Shown: positions 1-12,419, numbered from the stretch's first letter. The stretch: 64,000 bases of DNA from Gibbula magus (GCA_936450465.1 OW388304.1:10457222-10521221); one strand, 5' to 3'. The notes: generated by a model not told the origin, from the sequence alone. Translations and numbers: made by a program.

Positions 1-2574
1 TTGTTATCAAATATAATATAATATTTGTATAAATATCCAAAAGTAATGATAGACGTTTTTCGTCGTTTCATAAATGTCATGTCTCATAATAATCATAATT
101 ATCATATATAATAATCATAATTATCATATATAATAATCATAATAATATTAATCAACACAAGCAACTTTCTTCTAAAGGCGGCTGCTGTCTATGGCAGGCA
201 CTGAAGTGACATTGAATGATGTGTGACATTGGTGAATGTGTGTGCTGTGCTGGATGCTGGTGCTGTGATGGAATGATTTTTATTCAAAAATCAACTTTGA
301 ATAAATATAATAAATATCTCATCATGTTTATATTGTTTTGTTCTTTGTTGTCTGTATACAAGATTTTGACCTGAAACAAATATCAAAGGTATCAAAATAA
401 CACAACAATAATTATTACATTTCACAAGTCGTTATCAAAGTACATATTCAAAATCAATATCATAAAATAAAATCTTACGTTATCATAATATAAACGTGGA
501 TATATAAATATGGAGCGAACCGACCCGGGAGGAACTGGTTTTGGAGCGAACCGACCTGGGAGGAACCGGTTTTGGAGCGAACTGACCCGGAACCCGTGAA
601 GGGACGGGGTGTAAACATTCGCTTACTATTTACAATGGCAAACACTGGGGAATCGGTCAGTTAATCTGTTATATCTACGCTTTGCAATGATGCCACATCG
701 CTGTTCTGCTGTGTAATCTGTTCGAGTAATGTTAGTTATCAAGTTTCACTTTACAAATGCACCAAAATATCGTTATATATATCAAATCAAATATAATTGG
801 TATAACTAGTGAGAGACGGTGGATTCATAGACGTTCGTAGACATAGGATAAATCAATGCTAATGATATATAAGATGACAAAATGAAACCAAGATATGATA
901 ATATGAACGAAGTACAGTTTAGACAACGAAATCAGATAGTCGGTGTTGTTGTTATTTTTTGTTAGAGATTGTTTGTGTTTAAAATAAAAAAACAAACGTG
1001 AGATATAAGCACGCCGGCGAAGTAGACCCTATTGTGAGCCATCGACAATAAAAGCACTTCACAACATCCTGTTTTTAAACATCGTTAATCAACCGACAAC
1101 CTAATTTACTAACTGTACATTACAAAAATCAAAATAACTCACCACATATTTTAAAACATCAAAAGAATAATACGTCTACGAATCCACCTACGAAAACATC
1201 GCATCCCAATGTTACCTTTTACGATTTAGTTATCACTTATTACACATTAAAACATTCAGAATTTCATAGTTTATAAGATAATGGTTTCAATAAAATGTGT
1301 GGTTAATCAAATATAATCAAATAAACATCGTATTAAATTGACAATTCATCAAGAGTGTCAATTAATGTAAGAAACTTACCTTATAACCGTATCCAAAAGG
1401 ACAATATGAATATCCAAATGCACATTAGACACAAAATGTTAACCTATAATTCCATCAATGACAGTACTTGGAAACAGAAGATGGTCAAATAATAACCCTC
1501 TTTCAGCAAAAGTCTTTTCGCAAATGGCAAGATAGAAAACCAAATAGTTTTGATGATTTTACACTAAAAATAATTTCATTGGTACATTAGATTTAAACAA
1601 GAGTTTTTATTGGATAACTTGATAGAGATATGTTCATTGGCTGAAATTTCTAGACTGAATGTCGCGTTAAGTGTATTGTGTGTCACCAAGACAGGACGTT
1701 GGCAATAAACATGACATGCTGGTCACCGACTTGTGTTATATAATTAAGTCGGTCCAGTAAACTTGTTATCTGTACAAACATAATTACACTCCTTCCTTCT
1801 CACATACTCAGCTTCTTAATTGCGTAAACTAATGTGCTGTAACAACACTTCTCCCCTTTGATCTGGAAGAAACATCTATATGGTCCGCTAAACTGAGAAT
1901 TGTGTGTTGATGTGCAGAAGTGACACATAAAAGCTATCAGACTATTAATTAAACCATTTCGTTTTCATTAACGATATGTTCATTAAAAGGCTTCTGGTAA
2001 CATAATTCTTTTATTCGATAATGTTCGTTGTCTATATCAATCTGTGTATATGTTTAGCGTGCACAATAGAGCAATCTTCATGTAAATTTCATTGAGCTTG
2101 TTGACCAAAACAGTTCATTTATTTATTCATGAAAGTGAAGTGAAAATGGTTTGCATTCCGTTACATTATATATAGAATATTTTAATTGACAAACTTAAAA
2201 TACAGTAATCTTTTATATTAAATACAAAATGTTATTTATAAATCTGCAACGTTGTCTCGCTTGTTTGAACAGTCAATCGTTCAGTGTATATGAAGTTATA
2301 CCTACCATATATATTTATTTATTAATACATACAAAACAAAATTAACATGCCGATTATTCAACATACTTTGATCAATTGATGCTACTAAATCTCTGTTCAC
2401 CCGATTCCCGCGATAATCAGTGTCACTTGAACTGTCATACCTTCCCTTCTAGTTCCGCGATTAATTGGTACAAACATACTATACAAAAGCGCAGAATGCA
2501 CTCTAATAAAGCACGCCCCGGTTGTTGTAACCATATAAAATCGCTAGTTGAATAGTTTAGTAATCCGTTTATCG
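1..2574. other. No gene seen; AT-rich flank
   Basis: No ORF with coding character and no element ends recognised. It holds a short ATAATCATAATTATC tandem near 93-150 and the 31-bp triplet repeat listed separately. Confidence 0.6.
512..600. repeat. 31-bp tandem repeat, three copies
   Basis: Units start at 512, 543 and 574 with GGAGCGAACCGACC and end GGAACYGGTTTT. It is a GC-rich island in AT-rich DNA. Confidence 0.9.
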
Positions 2575-2890
2575 AAAATTTGGGTTGTTTTGATGAAGTT
2601 TTCTGTCTTATATGAGCAGTTTAAAAGTGGGGAAAACGCGTTAAATTATGATTAGCGGCCATGTAGAGGCTCCTTCACGTACGTCACAGCCCGATACGCT
2701 TCAGTGACCACCCCCGCCCATTTTCATTCTGGTCGCCGGGGCTTAATTGGGCACTTTCAAAAAAAAGCCGTATATAAGTTATTTATGGGTCGATTTCAAA
2801 AATTTAAAATCTAGCAATTGTCAAATTGAAACCCCTTTTCAACGAATCCGAAAGTGACCATATGTCATTTCATCTAACCTTTAAACAATG
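2575..2890 (+). repeat. Dispersed repeat R1, copy a
   Basis: Matches 15840-16170 in the same orientation, with shared blocks such as CATTCTGGTCGCCGGGGCT, GTCGTATATAAGT/GCCGTATATAAGT and CATATGTCATTTCATCTA. No inverted ends seen; probably a non-autonomous element or a fragment of a larger one. Confidence 0.8.
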
Positions 2891-2949
2891 ATGTTTTGTT
2901 TTATTTTGTCTCATAGGCGTAGGAACAGGGGGGGGGGGGGGGGGGGGGT

Positions 2950-3189
2950 ATGCCGGGCCTCCACGACAAAAGTTCAATAGCTCCTTCTAGGAGCATAAAG
3001 TCTGTGTCAATTTTTTCAGAAACAGATAATATGACGAGTCCTCACCCTATTTTTAACACTAATATGGATGAAAATTTTGATCCTACAGCATCTTCTAGTG
3101 GAAATACGACATGGCAACCCCAATTTTCAGACGAAATTGAAAAGAATGTTGTTCCTATAGCTGTGTTTGGTGGGAGGATGGTGCTTTGA
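2950..3189 (+). other. 79-codon ORF next to a G-run, probably a transposon ORF fragment
   Basis: Ordinary-looking polar composition (many Ser, Thr, Asn, Asp) rather than low-complexity, starting right after a run of about 20 G. The frame breaks just after 3189 although similar-looking sequence continues. I do not recognise a domain. The G-run and the GGCGTAGGAAC block before it belong to a repeat, so this is most likely part of a mobile element. Confidence 0.25.
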
Positions 3190-3239
3190 TACGTTTTTTA
3201 ATACGTTTCAAAAATCGGAAAATGGGGATCTTAAATTGC

Positions 3240-3900
3240 CGAGTTTGTGGCCCTGGTGGTCCTCAGATGCCATGGCCCAAAAAACCTATTTTAGGCTTTT
3301 TCTCCAGAAGTAAGAGCTAGAAAGTTGAAATATCGACTCCTAAGACATTTGGGATTGAAATTGTACATTTGGTGACCATGTGACCCCTAGTAAGGGCAAC
3401 ATTGGCCACTCCTGAAAACGTTTTTAGCTCATCAGACCTGACCTCAAAAACATATTTCGTCTTTCTTCTCTAGAACCAGCTCTGTAGTGACTACAGACAG
3501 TTGGCATCTCGTGTACATACTCCTACTGTCACTCCTTAGATCATGGCTATCTTGATTAATAAGGGCCCAAGGAACCACAGCATTAAAACCTATTTTCGTC
3601 TTATTCTCCAGAACCACTGATTCCAGAGAACTGGAATCATTAGTACAGTTAGCTTGGCAAGCTGAGATTCTGATTCATATGTTTGGTGACCTATTGATCC
3701 CTAATAAGGTCCTCATGGGCCACAAACTCAAGGACTATATTTCTCTTTTTCTCCAGAACCAGTAACTCTAGAAAGTTGAAGTTCTGTGTACAGGCACCTT
3801 GGCAAGTGGGGATTATAATTAATAGATTTTAATAGGTTTTATGACCTTCTCCAGAATGAAAAGTCTTTGTATTGGTCTCTTGGATTATGAATTGTAATTT
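3240..3900 (-). repeat. Degenerate array of the same ~145-bp monomer family as 22.8-24.6 kb, opposite orientation
   Basis: Four to five diverged units carrying the phrases TTTCTCCAGAACCAG, CTAGAAAGTTGAA, CTTGGCAAGT and GGTGACC. These correspond to the reverse complement of GGAACTGGAGAAGAAG and GGGGTCACGAAATC in the large array. GCTCATCAGACCTGA near 3427 resembles the end of that element. Confidence 0.65.
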
Positions 3901-4514
3901 TTCAAACAATATGTCATTTTGGATGCTATTTCAGGATTAATTCTGATCGAACTGAGATATGAATGTTCTTTCTCCGTTTCTGGTACAAGTAAAACTTGTC
4001 GACTTTATTTCAATCCTATTTTATTTCCATTTTATGGTGACTTCCGTTGTCTTGTCTGCAAATATTGAAGCTCATACATATCCCTTGCAATTACAACTAT
4101 ATGGTCCTGAGTACCCTAACACACGCACTCTAAAAAATTCCAAATTGTTGCTATTATGGACTAATCGTGGCCTAGTGTAAACGCAGCATATGCAGATTAA
4201 ACATTTGTAATGATTATTATCCGAAATATTAAGAACAAAAGAACTAGGAATATGATACATGCTAACTTTCAACTATCTCGCGAGTATAGGTCTCTGTCCC
4301 TTTCATAGGCTAGGACATTCTGTACTTTCTCTCAAAATGAATGATTTCTATTATAATTTTTTTAAATTTCCGCCTTTAAAAATGTGTTAACGGTGCTTAT
4401 TCTATTCAGGTGCATGTTTCAGTTCAAACACATTTTCAAATGTTCATTTCTGATTTGATCTAGGTACAATTTGGTGTATTTTCTTGACATAAAATCGATT
4501 TTTTTACAGCCACA

Positions 4515-4690
4515 CCTGTGTCAAGTGACTTTTTTTGGCCTCAAAAGCAAGGTCAAGTGACATTTTTGGCTTCCAAACAAGGTCACGTGACTTTTTTTGG
4601 CCTCAAAGTAAGGTCACGTGACTTTTTTGGCCCCAAAGTAAGGTCACGAGACTTTTTTTTGGCCCCAAAGCAAGGTCACGTGATTGTAAA
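4515..4690 (+). repeat. Tandem repeat of about 37 bp, five copies
   Basis: Each unit reads roughly AAGGTCACGTGACTTTTTTTGG followed by CCYCAAAG. The E-box-like CACGTG recurs in several units. No function is inferred. Confidence 0.85.
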
Positions 4691-4734
4691 TTTAAATAAT
4701 CAGTGAAACACGCTTTACACCCCATCCAAAATTA

Positions 4735-4922
4735 CTAAGACCCCCCCCCCCCCCCCCCCCTCCCCCCCCCCCCCCCCCCCCCCCCGTTATCCCGAGAAGC
4801 TAATTCGCCCCCCCCCCCCCAATCAACACAGACGGGGTACTCTGACCCAAGCTCGATCCACCCCCCGCTCTCAAGAAAAAAAATTGGGCCCCCCACCCCA
4901 AAAACCGTTCCTACGCCACTGT
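4735..4922 (-). mobile_element. Short repeat element with long C-runs (GGCGTAGGAAC family)
   Basis: Begins with about 45 C interrupted by one T, then a second C-run, and ends GTTCCTACGCCACTG. The reverse complement of that end, GGCGTAGGAAC, appears before the G-run at 2918. The 73-residue Gly-rich ORF on the minus strand is an artefact of the C-run. Confidence 0.6.
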
Positions 4923-6485
4923 GTCTGTTTTCCCTTTCCATACAAATAAACAGCATTTTTGTTGTAACTTATTTATCATATTTGGTTTTGGATTAGGGAT
5001 TGATGTAAACAGTTCATTTATAGTTGGTAAAATAAGACTTTTCAAAACAGTGATTCTACCAATAGGTGTAAGATCCCTACGAGACCAAACGGTCATTAGG
5101 TTATATATTGTCTTAAGCTTATCCTTGTAATTCGTTCAACCATTTCTACCACATTATGCTGAAATTGTATACAAAGAAGTGTGAAAGTGGGGGGGGGGGG
5201 GGGGGGGGGCGCTGTGTCCAAGCCATGTGCAGCGAGTCGCAGTATTTTTTGTTGAGGAAAATTGTTTTGATCCAATCCAAATTATTTTAGTTTTTTCAAT
5301 ATTCATTTTGAGACCGGGGAATGACGCACATTTATTTAAAGTATCAATGGTTGCATTGAATCACTTTTCAGTACCATCAAGAATAATGTTCGTATCATCA
5401 GCAAATTGGGTAAGTAGGTATTCTAGGTCTAGCATGTTGACACCATTTATATTTTTATTTGTTCGCAATGTTCATGTGGGCAAGTATATGGTGACAGAGG
5501 ATCGCCCTGTCTACAACCTCTTGTAATTTGGAAGGAGTTAGATGCTTAATCCATTTACAAATACACTTGAATTTATATCAATGTAAAAGGTTCGAATCCA
5601 TATTTACATCGAAGGTCAACATTAAGACATTTATAGATGAATTTCCATTCTACTGAATCATAAACTTTCTCAAAGTCTATTAATATAAGGATACCTGGCA
5701 TGTTCACAGTATCAGTATACTCCATTATATCCTGTACCAGTCGTGTACGCTCTCCTATGTATCTGCCTTTCATAAAGACGTTTTGATCTTCACTGATGAT
5801 GCTAGGTAGTGCATTTTGTTTATACGAGCGGCAAATGTTGCAATCTTATATGATGTATTGATAATGATATTGGTCAATAGTTCTTTTATATGATCTTTAG
5901 ATTTGCCCCTCTTTGGTATACTTATTATTAACCCCCGTTTCTGACTTATTGACAGTTCATTTAGTTAGTTGATCAAAAATGAATTTATATCCATTCAGAA
6001 AAAAACACTTTCTCATTTTTCATATTCTTCAAGGTATTGGAGCTCACTTTCGAGACTCTTAGAAGTTAATTTTGGAATGTCCTTATTGGCAAACAGTAAT
6101 TCAAGATCTTCATCCTTCACTGCTTTACTTGTGTAAAGAGAGTTATAATAGGATTTCACACGTTCAATGCTTTCGGCTGTATCTGTTATGATATTACCAT
6201 CTTTTTCCACTTTTATGATTGCTTTGTTTAAAAAAATGTGTTGGTTTTTCATATTTTTCAATTCAAGTAGCTTTTAAACTCAATACGGTACCATCTGTTT
6301 TTATTTTATTCAGTTCCAGTTTTCAACGTTTTATTCCGTCTATTTCCGTAAGAAGATCTTCATTATCAACATCCAACCATTTGTCTAAATCTTCTTCTAG
6401 CTGTTCTAACGTTTTATTTATTTCTGCTTCTTCTTTTATTCTTGTTGAAGAATATATTATATTGAAAAGCCTCCGACACCGCTAA
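4923..6485 (-). mobile_element. Decayed non-LTR retrotransposon (L1/Tx1-like) ORF2 fragment
   Basis: Minus-strand pieces in the correct order: an N-terminal RT segment (6013-6261, with SYYNSLYTSK and an ELQYLEEYEK-like end), an RT segment with YIGERTRLVQDI and LIDFEKVYDSVEWKF (5573-5773), GCRQGDPLSPY near 5498-5520, the catalytic FADDT at 5392-5406, and a C-terminal WSRRDLTPIGRITVLKSLILP (4911-5096). Frameshifts, a stop and a G-run at about 5190-5209 interrupt it. The FEKVYDS and WSRRDLTPIGR phrases suggest the L1/Tx1 group. No intact protein. Confidence 0.8.
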
Positions 6486-8230
6486 AATGTAGATTTATCG
6501 GATCGTGTACATGTACCCTGGAGTGAAGCCGATTTTTTCACAAGTGGTGCAGCTGAGAGATAAGTGATATTGAACTGAAAACACAAAATATTCTATATAA
6601 TATATGCTTCTGTGGTCGGAAATGTGGTGTTTTAAGTCCAAAATTGCTTCTGGCGACGTCATACCATTGTTGCTCTGTCATTTAGGAACGGTGCTGACGT
6701 TACATTGATTATAAACGTGAGGTCATACCATCGTACACATGGCATCATCCCCATTGTGATATTTTCACGGTCTTGAGAAAGTGATATCAAACTACAGTGA
6801 CATTTTCTCAAAGTGAAAAAAACCTTCATTACTCATATGGTTGAAAATAACCGAGTTAATATTATTGATATGAGCACATGTGCACATATCACGCTTTGCC
6901 TAGCAACTATTGTTTCACTGCGACTTCCCATATTTTGTCGTCTGTGACGTCATAAAATGATATTTCGTGACGTCACTGTAGCTTGCCGCTGCAAGAGAAG
7001 TGGGCCGTTTCCTGGTTATTTTTACGCGAATCAGACAGAATATAAATGGTAATAAAGAAATTATTACACTCATATGACTTTTACGAAACTCATGAAAATT
7101 TGAGTATAACCCTCGCTCTCGATCGGGCAATACAAAAATTCACACTCATTTCGTTAAAGCCATATGACACACTTCCTCGGGTAATAATCTCTATGTCTCA
7201 CATCGCTCAGCATATCATAAATCTTTATTTTCAAAGTCACAGAGAAACTGTTTTCCAAATGTGATTTTGCATGCTAAGCTTGTCAATGGGATATCTCAAG
7301 AACCATGCATTCACTGGATTCTCTTCATATCTTACACAGGTGGTGTGCTGATTAGATTACCCTTCAAGAGATATAAAAACAAATATCCAGCTTTAAAAAC
7401 TATTTTTTATTACAGAAGAAACAATGAAATAGAAAGTTAAGATAACAAACTGAGAAAATACAAAAGTGCTGTCTTGCAATTGGTTACAATTTAGCTACAT
7501 TTTCATGATTATTTTTGTTGTTCAACTTGTGATCTTTAATGCAGATCATTTACAAAAGGCAATATTGATACAATTTATGATTAAGATGATAATAAATTAA
7601 TATTAGCCTGATTTCAATTAATACTTACAGGTAAAATGGATTGATCGCAAAGTAGAGTTTAATATCCAAATGTTAGAAAATCTTTCAATTACAATATTTT
7701 GAGGGTAAAATCACAGAAAATGAAATGAGCATGTTCAAAATAAGTAACAAGTTTATAGGTTATAGACAGTAGTAAAAGCAAGAATAAATGGACAAAAAAA
7801 AAACGTTAATATTTAATTACGCATCCTCCTGATTAAAGTGGCATTCTACTGTAATCCACCCCTGGAGCATGTTACACTCAATCTTATACCTAAAAATATT
7901 TGAAAATAAATTTAGGAAAGTTGACAATTAAGTTACAGAGAGGAAGAGAGGTTATCAGTGTTTCTGAGGTCTTATTTGATTTCACGGCAATAAGGAGTAA
8001 CTTGAAAATGGCCTTCGTAACATGTATCCAAAGGTGTTGTGAAAATCAGGTTCGTGAAATCTATTGATATCCATAATAATGCACATTTAAAAGCCACAAG
8101 TTCTTTTTGTTCAGGTTATTGGTCAAGCACTACCACAGCTGTTAAATGTATACAAAAACATATAGAAGCCTTGTATAGAAAACACCTAAAAGAGTCATTT
8201 GAAAATTATGCTTATTGTTTCGGTATATAT
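6486..8230. other. No gene seen
   Basis: AT-rich DNA with several TGACGTCA-like palindromes (6655, 6948, 6970), resembling the interior of repeat R2. No ORF with coding character. Confidence 0.5.
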
Positions 8231-8234
8231 TTTA

Positions 8235-8600
8235 TGGAGGGTATTATATAAGCGTCAATGTCTTGCTATTTTTACAACAAGAGTGCCTGAATAATGGTAT
8301 TCCGGAGAGATATACAGATGATAAAGCATCCGTGTCGTATTTTAAAACATAGTGCGATATTGGGTCAAATATATAATGTTCTATTTATTACTGAAATCAT
8401 GAAATTGAGGACAAATCAACAAAATTTCCTTCCAAGAATAAACTGATGACCTACTGTTAGTCCTAGAGGAAGCTTGATGTCATAGCAAAGTGATATTTTG
8501 CCCTTGGGCATCATATGAAAAATATGAACCCCTATATGATTGCCCTCATTGGTAATAAAGTAAGGAGTTGATGAGATCTTACTGGATAAAATAATTATCA
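8235..8600 (+). repeat. Dispersed repeat R2, copy a
   Basis: Shares with 58995-59355 the phrases GAGTGCCTGAATA, TTCTRTTTATTACYGAA, ATATTTTGCCCTWGGGCATC and ATGATTGCCCTC. The other copy has a long hairpin at its left end that is diverged here. Confidence 0.75.
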
Positions 8601-9535
8601 AAATGTAGAATTATTTTTTCACAAATAAACTAATGACAACCGATACAAAGGCACAACTCTTAAAAATATTTACATTTTCACATTTCAGCTCAAAACATGA
8701 AACAATAATATTGGTTCTATACATTGGATGGAATGTCAATTTGCATAACATTTTGGACTCAAGAAAAACACTTTTTTTTATATTCAACAATTCTAAAATT
8801 TCTCTACAATTACAATGCATAAATCATTAACCCTCTGCCTGCTATTGTCATACCAATCTGACCAGCTGAATTCAAGGATTAAGAACAACTCCTTATCCAG
8901 GGTAAATTCTTGACTTGTTCGTGGGATAGTACTGCAATTGCAGGCAAGCAGTTATTATGGTGTACCAACTTTTCTTGTTTGAAAGATAACACTATGCCAA
9001 GATTTTTTTTTCGCAAGAAAAACTATTAAATGTTGCTGGAAAATAGTGTTTTATGATTTGTACCAAACATACTTAAATAGAGGCTGTTACTGTCACAATC
9101 TTGCATAACTTAATCTGAATACACAACATGTTTTGGTTAAAAAGGAATAGTAAAATATTGCGATATGTTCTTCACAACATGAAATGTTTTTACAATTTGT
9201 ACAATTCACTAAAATACTCACAACTACATAATCATCTACTTACAACCAAATCCAAACATATTTTTTAAACAAAAATAATGTAAATATAAAAGTATCCAAT
9301 GGTAAAGAGATGAAATAATATTTATTTGTGTAACTATCATGCAAAACCTTTCAATCATAAATACATGCATCTTCACAACATCACAGGTGTAACGAAAAGA
9401 TTTCCAAATCTTCTCCTTCCGCCCTTGACCTCAACCCTTGCATTTTCAGTGCTAAGATTTTAACGTACTGCAGGCTAATCGGATAAGCCAATCAAAAGAC
9501 AGTTGTATTGCCTCTGTGACTGTGTCGATCGTCGC
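8601..9535. other. No gene seen
   Basis: AT-rich, no element ends or coding-like ORFs recognised. Minus-strand AATAAA hexamers occur (for example near 9320) and could serve a transcript ending here, but nothing ties them to one. Confidence 0.5.
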
Positions 9536-9727
9536 TTACATTGAATTGGTTACGAATGTAAACGGCGATTTCATTGGCTGTATGTTAGCAGATGGTAAGG
9601 GACGTAACTCGTGATCACGATAGGTGTCGCTGATTCGTTTCACCACTTCTGGATAGGTTGAAGGCAAGGTAAAGAAATGGAGAGATCTCGATACATTTTC
9701 ACCTTGCCGTGGGAAGATGTAATACAT
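9536..9727 (-). CDS. Exon-like ORF, unrecognised (low confidence)
   Basis: The ORF reads as ordinary globular protein (TYPEVVKRISDTYRDHELR, then PLPSANIQPMKSPF) in contrast to the low-complexity ORFs around it. A pyrimidine-rich tract ends in CTATCCAG just before AAGTGGTGAAA, and a GTAAGC follows at 9539, so an exon of 9540-9648 is possible. Its entry phase (two bases) would accept exon 8 of the CTBS-like gene or the small secreted ORF upstream. No family recognised. Confidence 0.25.
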   Translation of the reverse strand: MYYIFPRQGENVSRSLHFFTLPSTYPEVVKRISDTYRDHELRPLPSANIQPMKSPFTFVTNSM

Positions 9728-9816
9728 GGTAATGTATCATAATTTTAAACAGATTATTATTTCTTAAGATCAGATATCGGTATTACAATACAGTGGTGTA
9801 CAGAATTAGTTACCTC

Positions 9817-10023
9817 CTAACTACAATCACAACCAGAAGACATAATCGGTGCAACTTCACAGACATAAGGATTTCCCTCAAGCTCTGTAAGCAGTTGATT
9901 TCTAAGTGAACCTTTATCAGAATAATCATGTTCAGAAAAAAAGGGGACCAAATGATCCTTGGAGCAAGCCGTGTAGTATTGCAGACAAACAAGGGTAAAA
10001 ATAGAAAGCAAAAGACACTGCAT
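9817..10023 (-). CDS. Possible small secreted protein ORF, 68 aa (low confidence)
   Basis: ATG followed by a textbook signal peptide (MQCLLLSIFTLVCLQYY, TACS) and a 47-residue polar remainder ending CEVAPIMSSGCDCS and a TAG. Three Cys lie in the last 14 residues. It could be a complete one-exon gene, or the first exon of a gene that continues at 9648. A GAG|GTAACT donor lies just past the stop, and a weaker donor lies inside at TCTG|GTTGTG. I do not recognise a family. Confidence 0.25.
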   Translation of the reverse strand: MQCLLLSIFTLVCLQYYTACSKDHLVPFFSEHDYSDKGSLRNQLLTELEGNPYVCEVAPIMSSGCDCS

Positions 10024-12140
10024 GCGTGTTGAACAACAGACATTATACATGAAGGTTCAAGTGATCTATGTTTATCAAGGCATACTAATTTCATTTTCAA
10101 GAAACAGGAGATTTTCAAAATGTGACACTGTTCCTTGCTGCTTCACAAAACAAATAACAAATTCACTTCAAACAAAATTGAATATTCTGGATAAAACTCC
10201 TGTACATAGAACTTGGAACTGTACATAGGACAAAACACGGCAGAGATTCAATTTATTAGCTATATCAATCATCATTTCCAAGACTTTGATAATGAATCGA
10301 AACTCGGGTTACAATTATTTAACTAAAAACAACAATAGTAAAATAGAAAATTATGATAAATTACTGGATAATTTAATAAATCGAGAAGGTGAATGATTTT
10401 GGAATGTATATATTTGAATACAAACTTAAGATTTCATAAAATCGTTTTGGAATGTCTCAGTATATGAAGAATGCATAGGATGTTTACATGCCAGTTAATT
10501 AAGACTGATTTTTCATGTGTAAATTATTCTGTATAATAAACAAGCAAACACTAGTTAATTCTCACAAATGGAAACATACATAATTAAGCACTTGAAAAAT
10601 ATTCTGTATATGATATGATATTATAATTGAAATGTAATGTATTGCTTCTGAAAATAATTATATCATATCAAAAGATATTGAAATGACTATCAAGACAGCA
10701 GTGACAAAGAGATAAACTTTCTCATCACAAACAGAAAACACTTTGCATATGTATCTGAAATGAAGTTACAAATATACTTTTTTTTGACAAATACAGTTTG
10801 TGAAGCTACATTAAACACCAGTTACAGAGTATGCTAATGATAAAAACATTTGATTTAAAGGATTTCATTAATTAACCATCTGATGTTTCACAGTTCTTTT
10901 ACCCAAGACTGCAATCACGTTTAAAAGTCCCTAATCAATTTACCTGTTTGCAGTTTCAAAGTAATGTAGGTTGCTGTAAGGCTTAAGGCTAAGTCAAAAT
11001 AAATGAAATGTTTCTCGTGCATTGGCACATCACTTTTATTATGCAGCCTTAAAGGGACACTCCGGGAGTTAGATTTTGTCAAGATGTCTAATTCCTTCAA
11101 CATAAAATAAACCCATCACTCGATAAAAAAATATTTCCTGAACACGACGATACTTACAAATATTTTTTTGAAACACGGAAAGTATATTAAATTTGTGCCC
11201 TTCAAGTGACATAAACAAAGATGGCTGACGTGAGACGTCAGAAAAATTGATTGGGATGTCCAGCAGATGAATGCAGTTGAAAATAGCAATATGAATTTTA
11301 TCCACATATATATAAGTCCACTGCAATATCAAATACCGAGTACACTCCTTGTTATTGTTGTTTATTGATAAATAAAACTCCTGCAATAAAAGTTTTATAT
11401 CATTATGAAAATCTGATGACAGTGATAAATATTAGTCTGGTTAATAAACGCACATGTGAAACACATTCTAAACAAAAACACTCATAATCCAGATCTTTAT
11501 CAATTATACTACGAACTATTCTTTATTCACTAAACCAATAGAGATTGCAAATCAATTCAAGTTTTTATAAAGTAGCTAAAAGGTAAAAAGCAGTGGATGA
11601 TATCGGCATGAAAAGTTACAGTGAAAAAGTTGAAATTATCAAACTTCATGGTAAATTAAACAAATCCCTCCAAAACTAGCAAGTCCACCAAAATAATCAG
11701 GTTACGGACTGTCCGACTAGGTTGATTTCATCTACTGAGAGTTTTTTTTGTCTTACAGCAATTTCCAACATGACAAATCAGGAGAAGAACAGACATAAAT
11801 CTCTTTTATACAATTAAAACATCGTTTTTAGCAACCATTCTCCTAGGATTAAGTAGTTAACAATGTTCACAACCTGTCAGTTTGGACACTTAGTTATCAC
11901 TTTAAATATTTAGTATTCTCTATGAATACTTACAAAACCTACATAAAGCACCTGTTTTGATTCTGCATATAAATTCCAGATATAATGCCAAATACATTCC
12001 TGGTTGTGCTTCAATACTTTCACTCCTATAAAGCAGATTTACTATAAATAATAATCAAAATAACAAATACATACAATTAGTATCGTTTGTTCCATGTTTT
12101 TTCTGCAACATTTCACAGTCTTTTTGAAAAAGATATGATT
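10024..12140. other. No gene seen; 3' flank of the CTBS-like gene
   Basis: AT-rich. At 11050 a TTAAAGGGACACTCC block resembles the end of the TTAA-flanked MITE at 31066, but no matching second end was found, so it may be a truncated relative. Confidence 0.5.
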
Positions 12141-12146
12141 TTGCCA

Positions 12147-12152
12147 TTTATT
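12147..12152 (-). promoter_or_regulatory. Candidate polyadenylation signal AATAAA for the CTBS-like gene
   Basis: AATAAA on the minus strand about 104 bases past the stop codon. The area is AT-rich, so chance hexamers are frequent; this is only the first one downstream of the stop. Confidence 0.35.
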
Positions 12153-12255
12153 AAAAAGAATACTTCATAAAGAATGAAGTTTTACCAAAATTTAATATAA
12201 TTAATTTCGTTCTTAGCTTATTTTATCTCAGAAATTTCTTATCTGATAAAACTGA

Positions 12256-12419
12256 TCACAAATGCAAATTATCGTCCTCATCATGGTATTCGATTTGGTC
12301 CCGTTTGAAGGGCTCTTCACGAGGTTTCCTCACCCGGCGGCGCAATGCGAGACATGTGAACAACACCCCGAGCAGCAGGCCGAGAAGCAAACAGCCTATT
12401 GAAACACCCGCGACCACAT
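12256..12419 (-). CDS. CTBS-like exon 9: transmembrane helix and cytoplasmic tail
   Basis: 164 bases (2 + 53 codons + TGA). Encodes one helix of about 25 hydrophobic residues (VVAGVSIGC, then LLLGLLLGVLF, TCLAL), a stop-transfer RRRVRK, and a short charged tail ending EYHDEDDNLHL. Gly/Leu-rich helix plus positive cytosolic flank predicts type I topology. The link to exon 8 rests on matching phase (G|AT) and the GTTTCAG acceptor across an 8.5 kb intron, so it is a little less certain than the other joins. Confidence 0.75.

Noticed and set aside
4735..4956. Gly-rich minus-strand ORF
   Set aside because: Created by C-runs in a repeat element.
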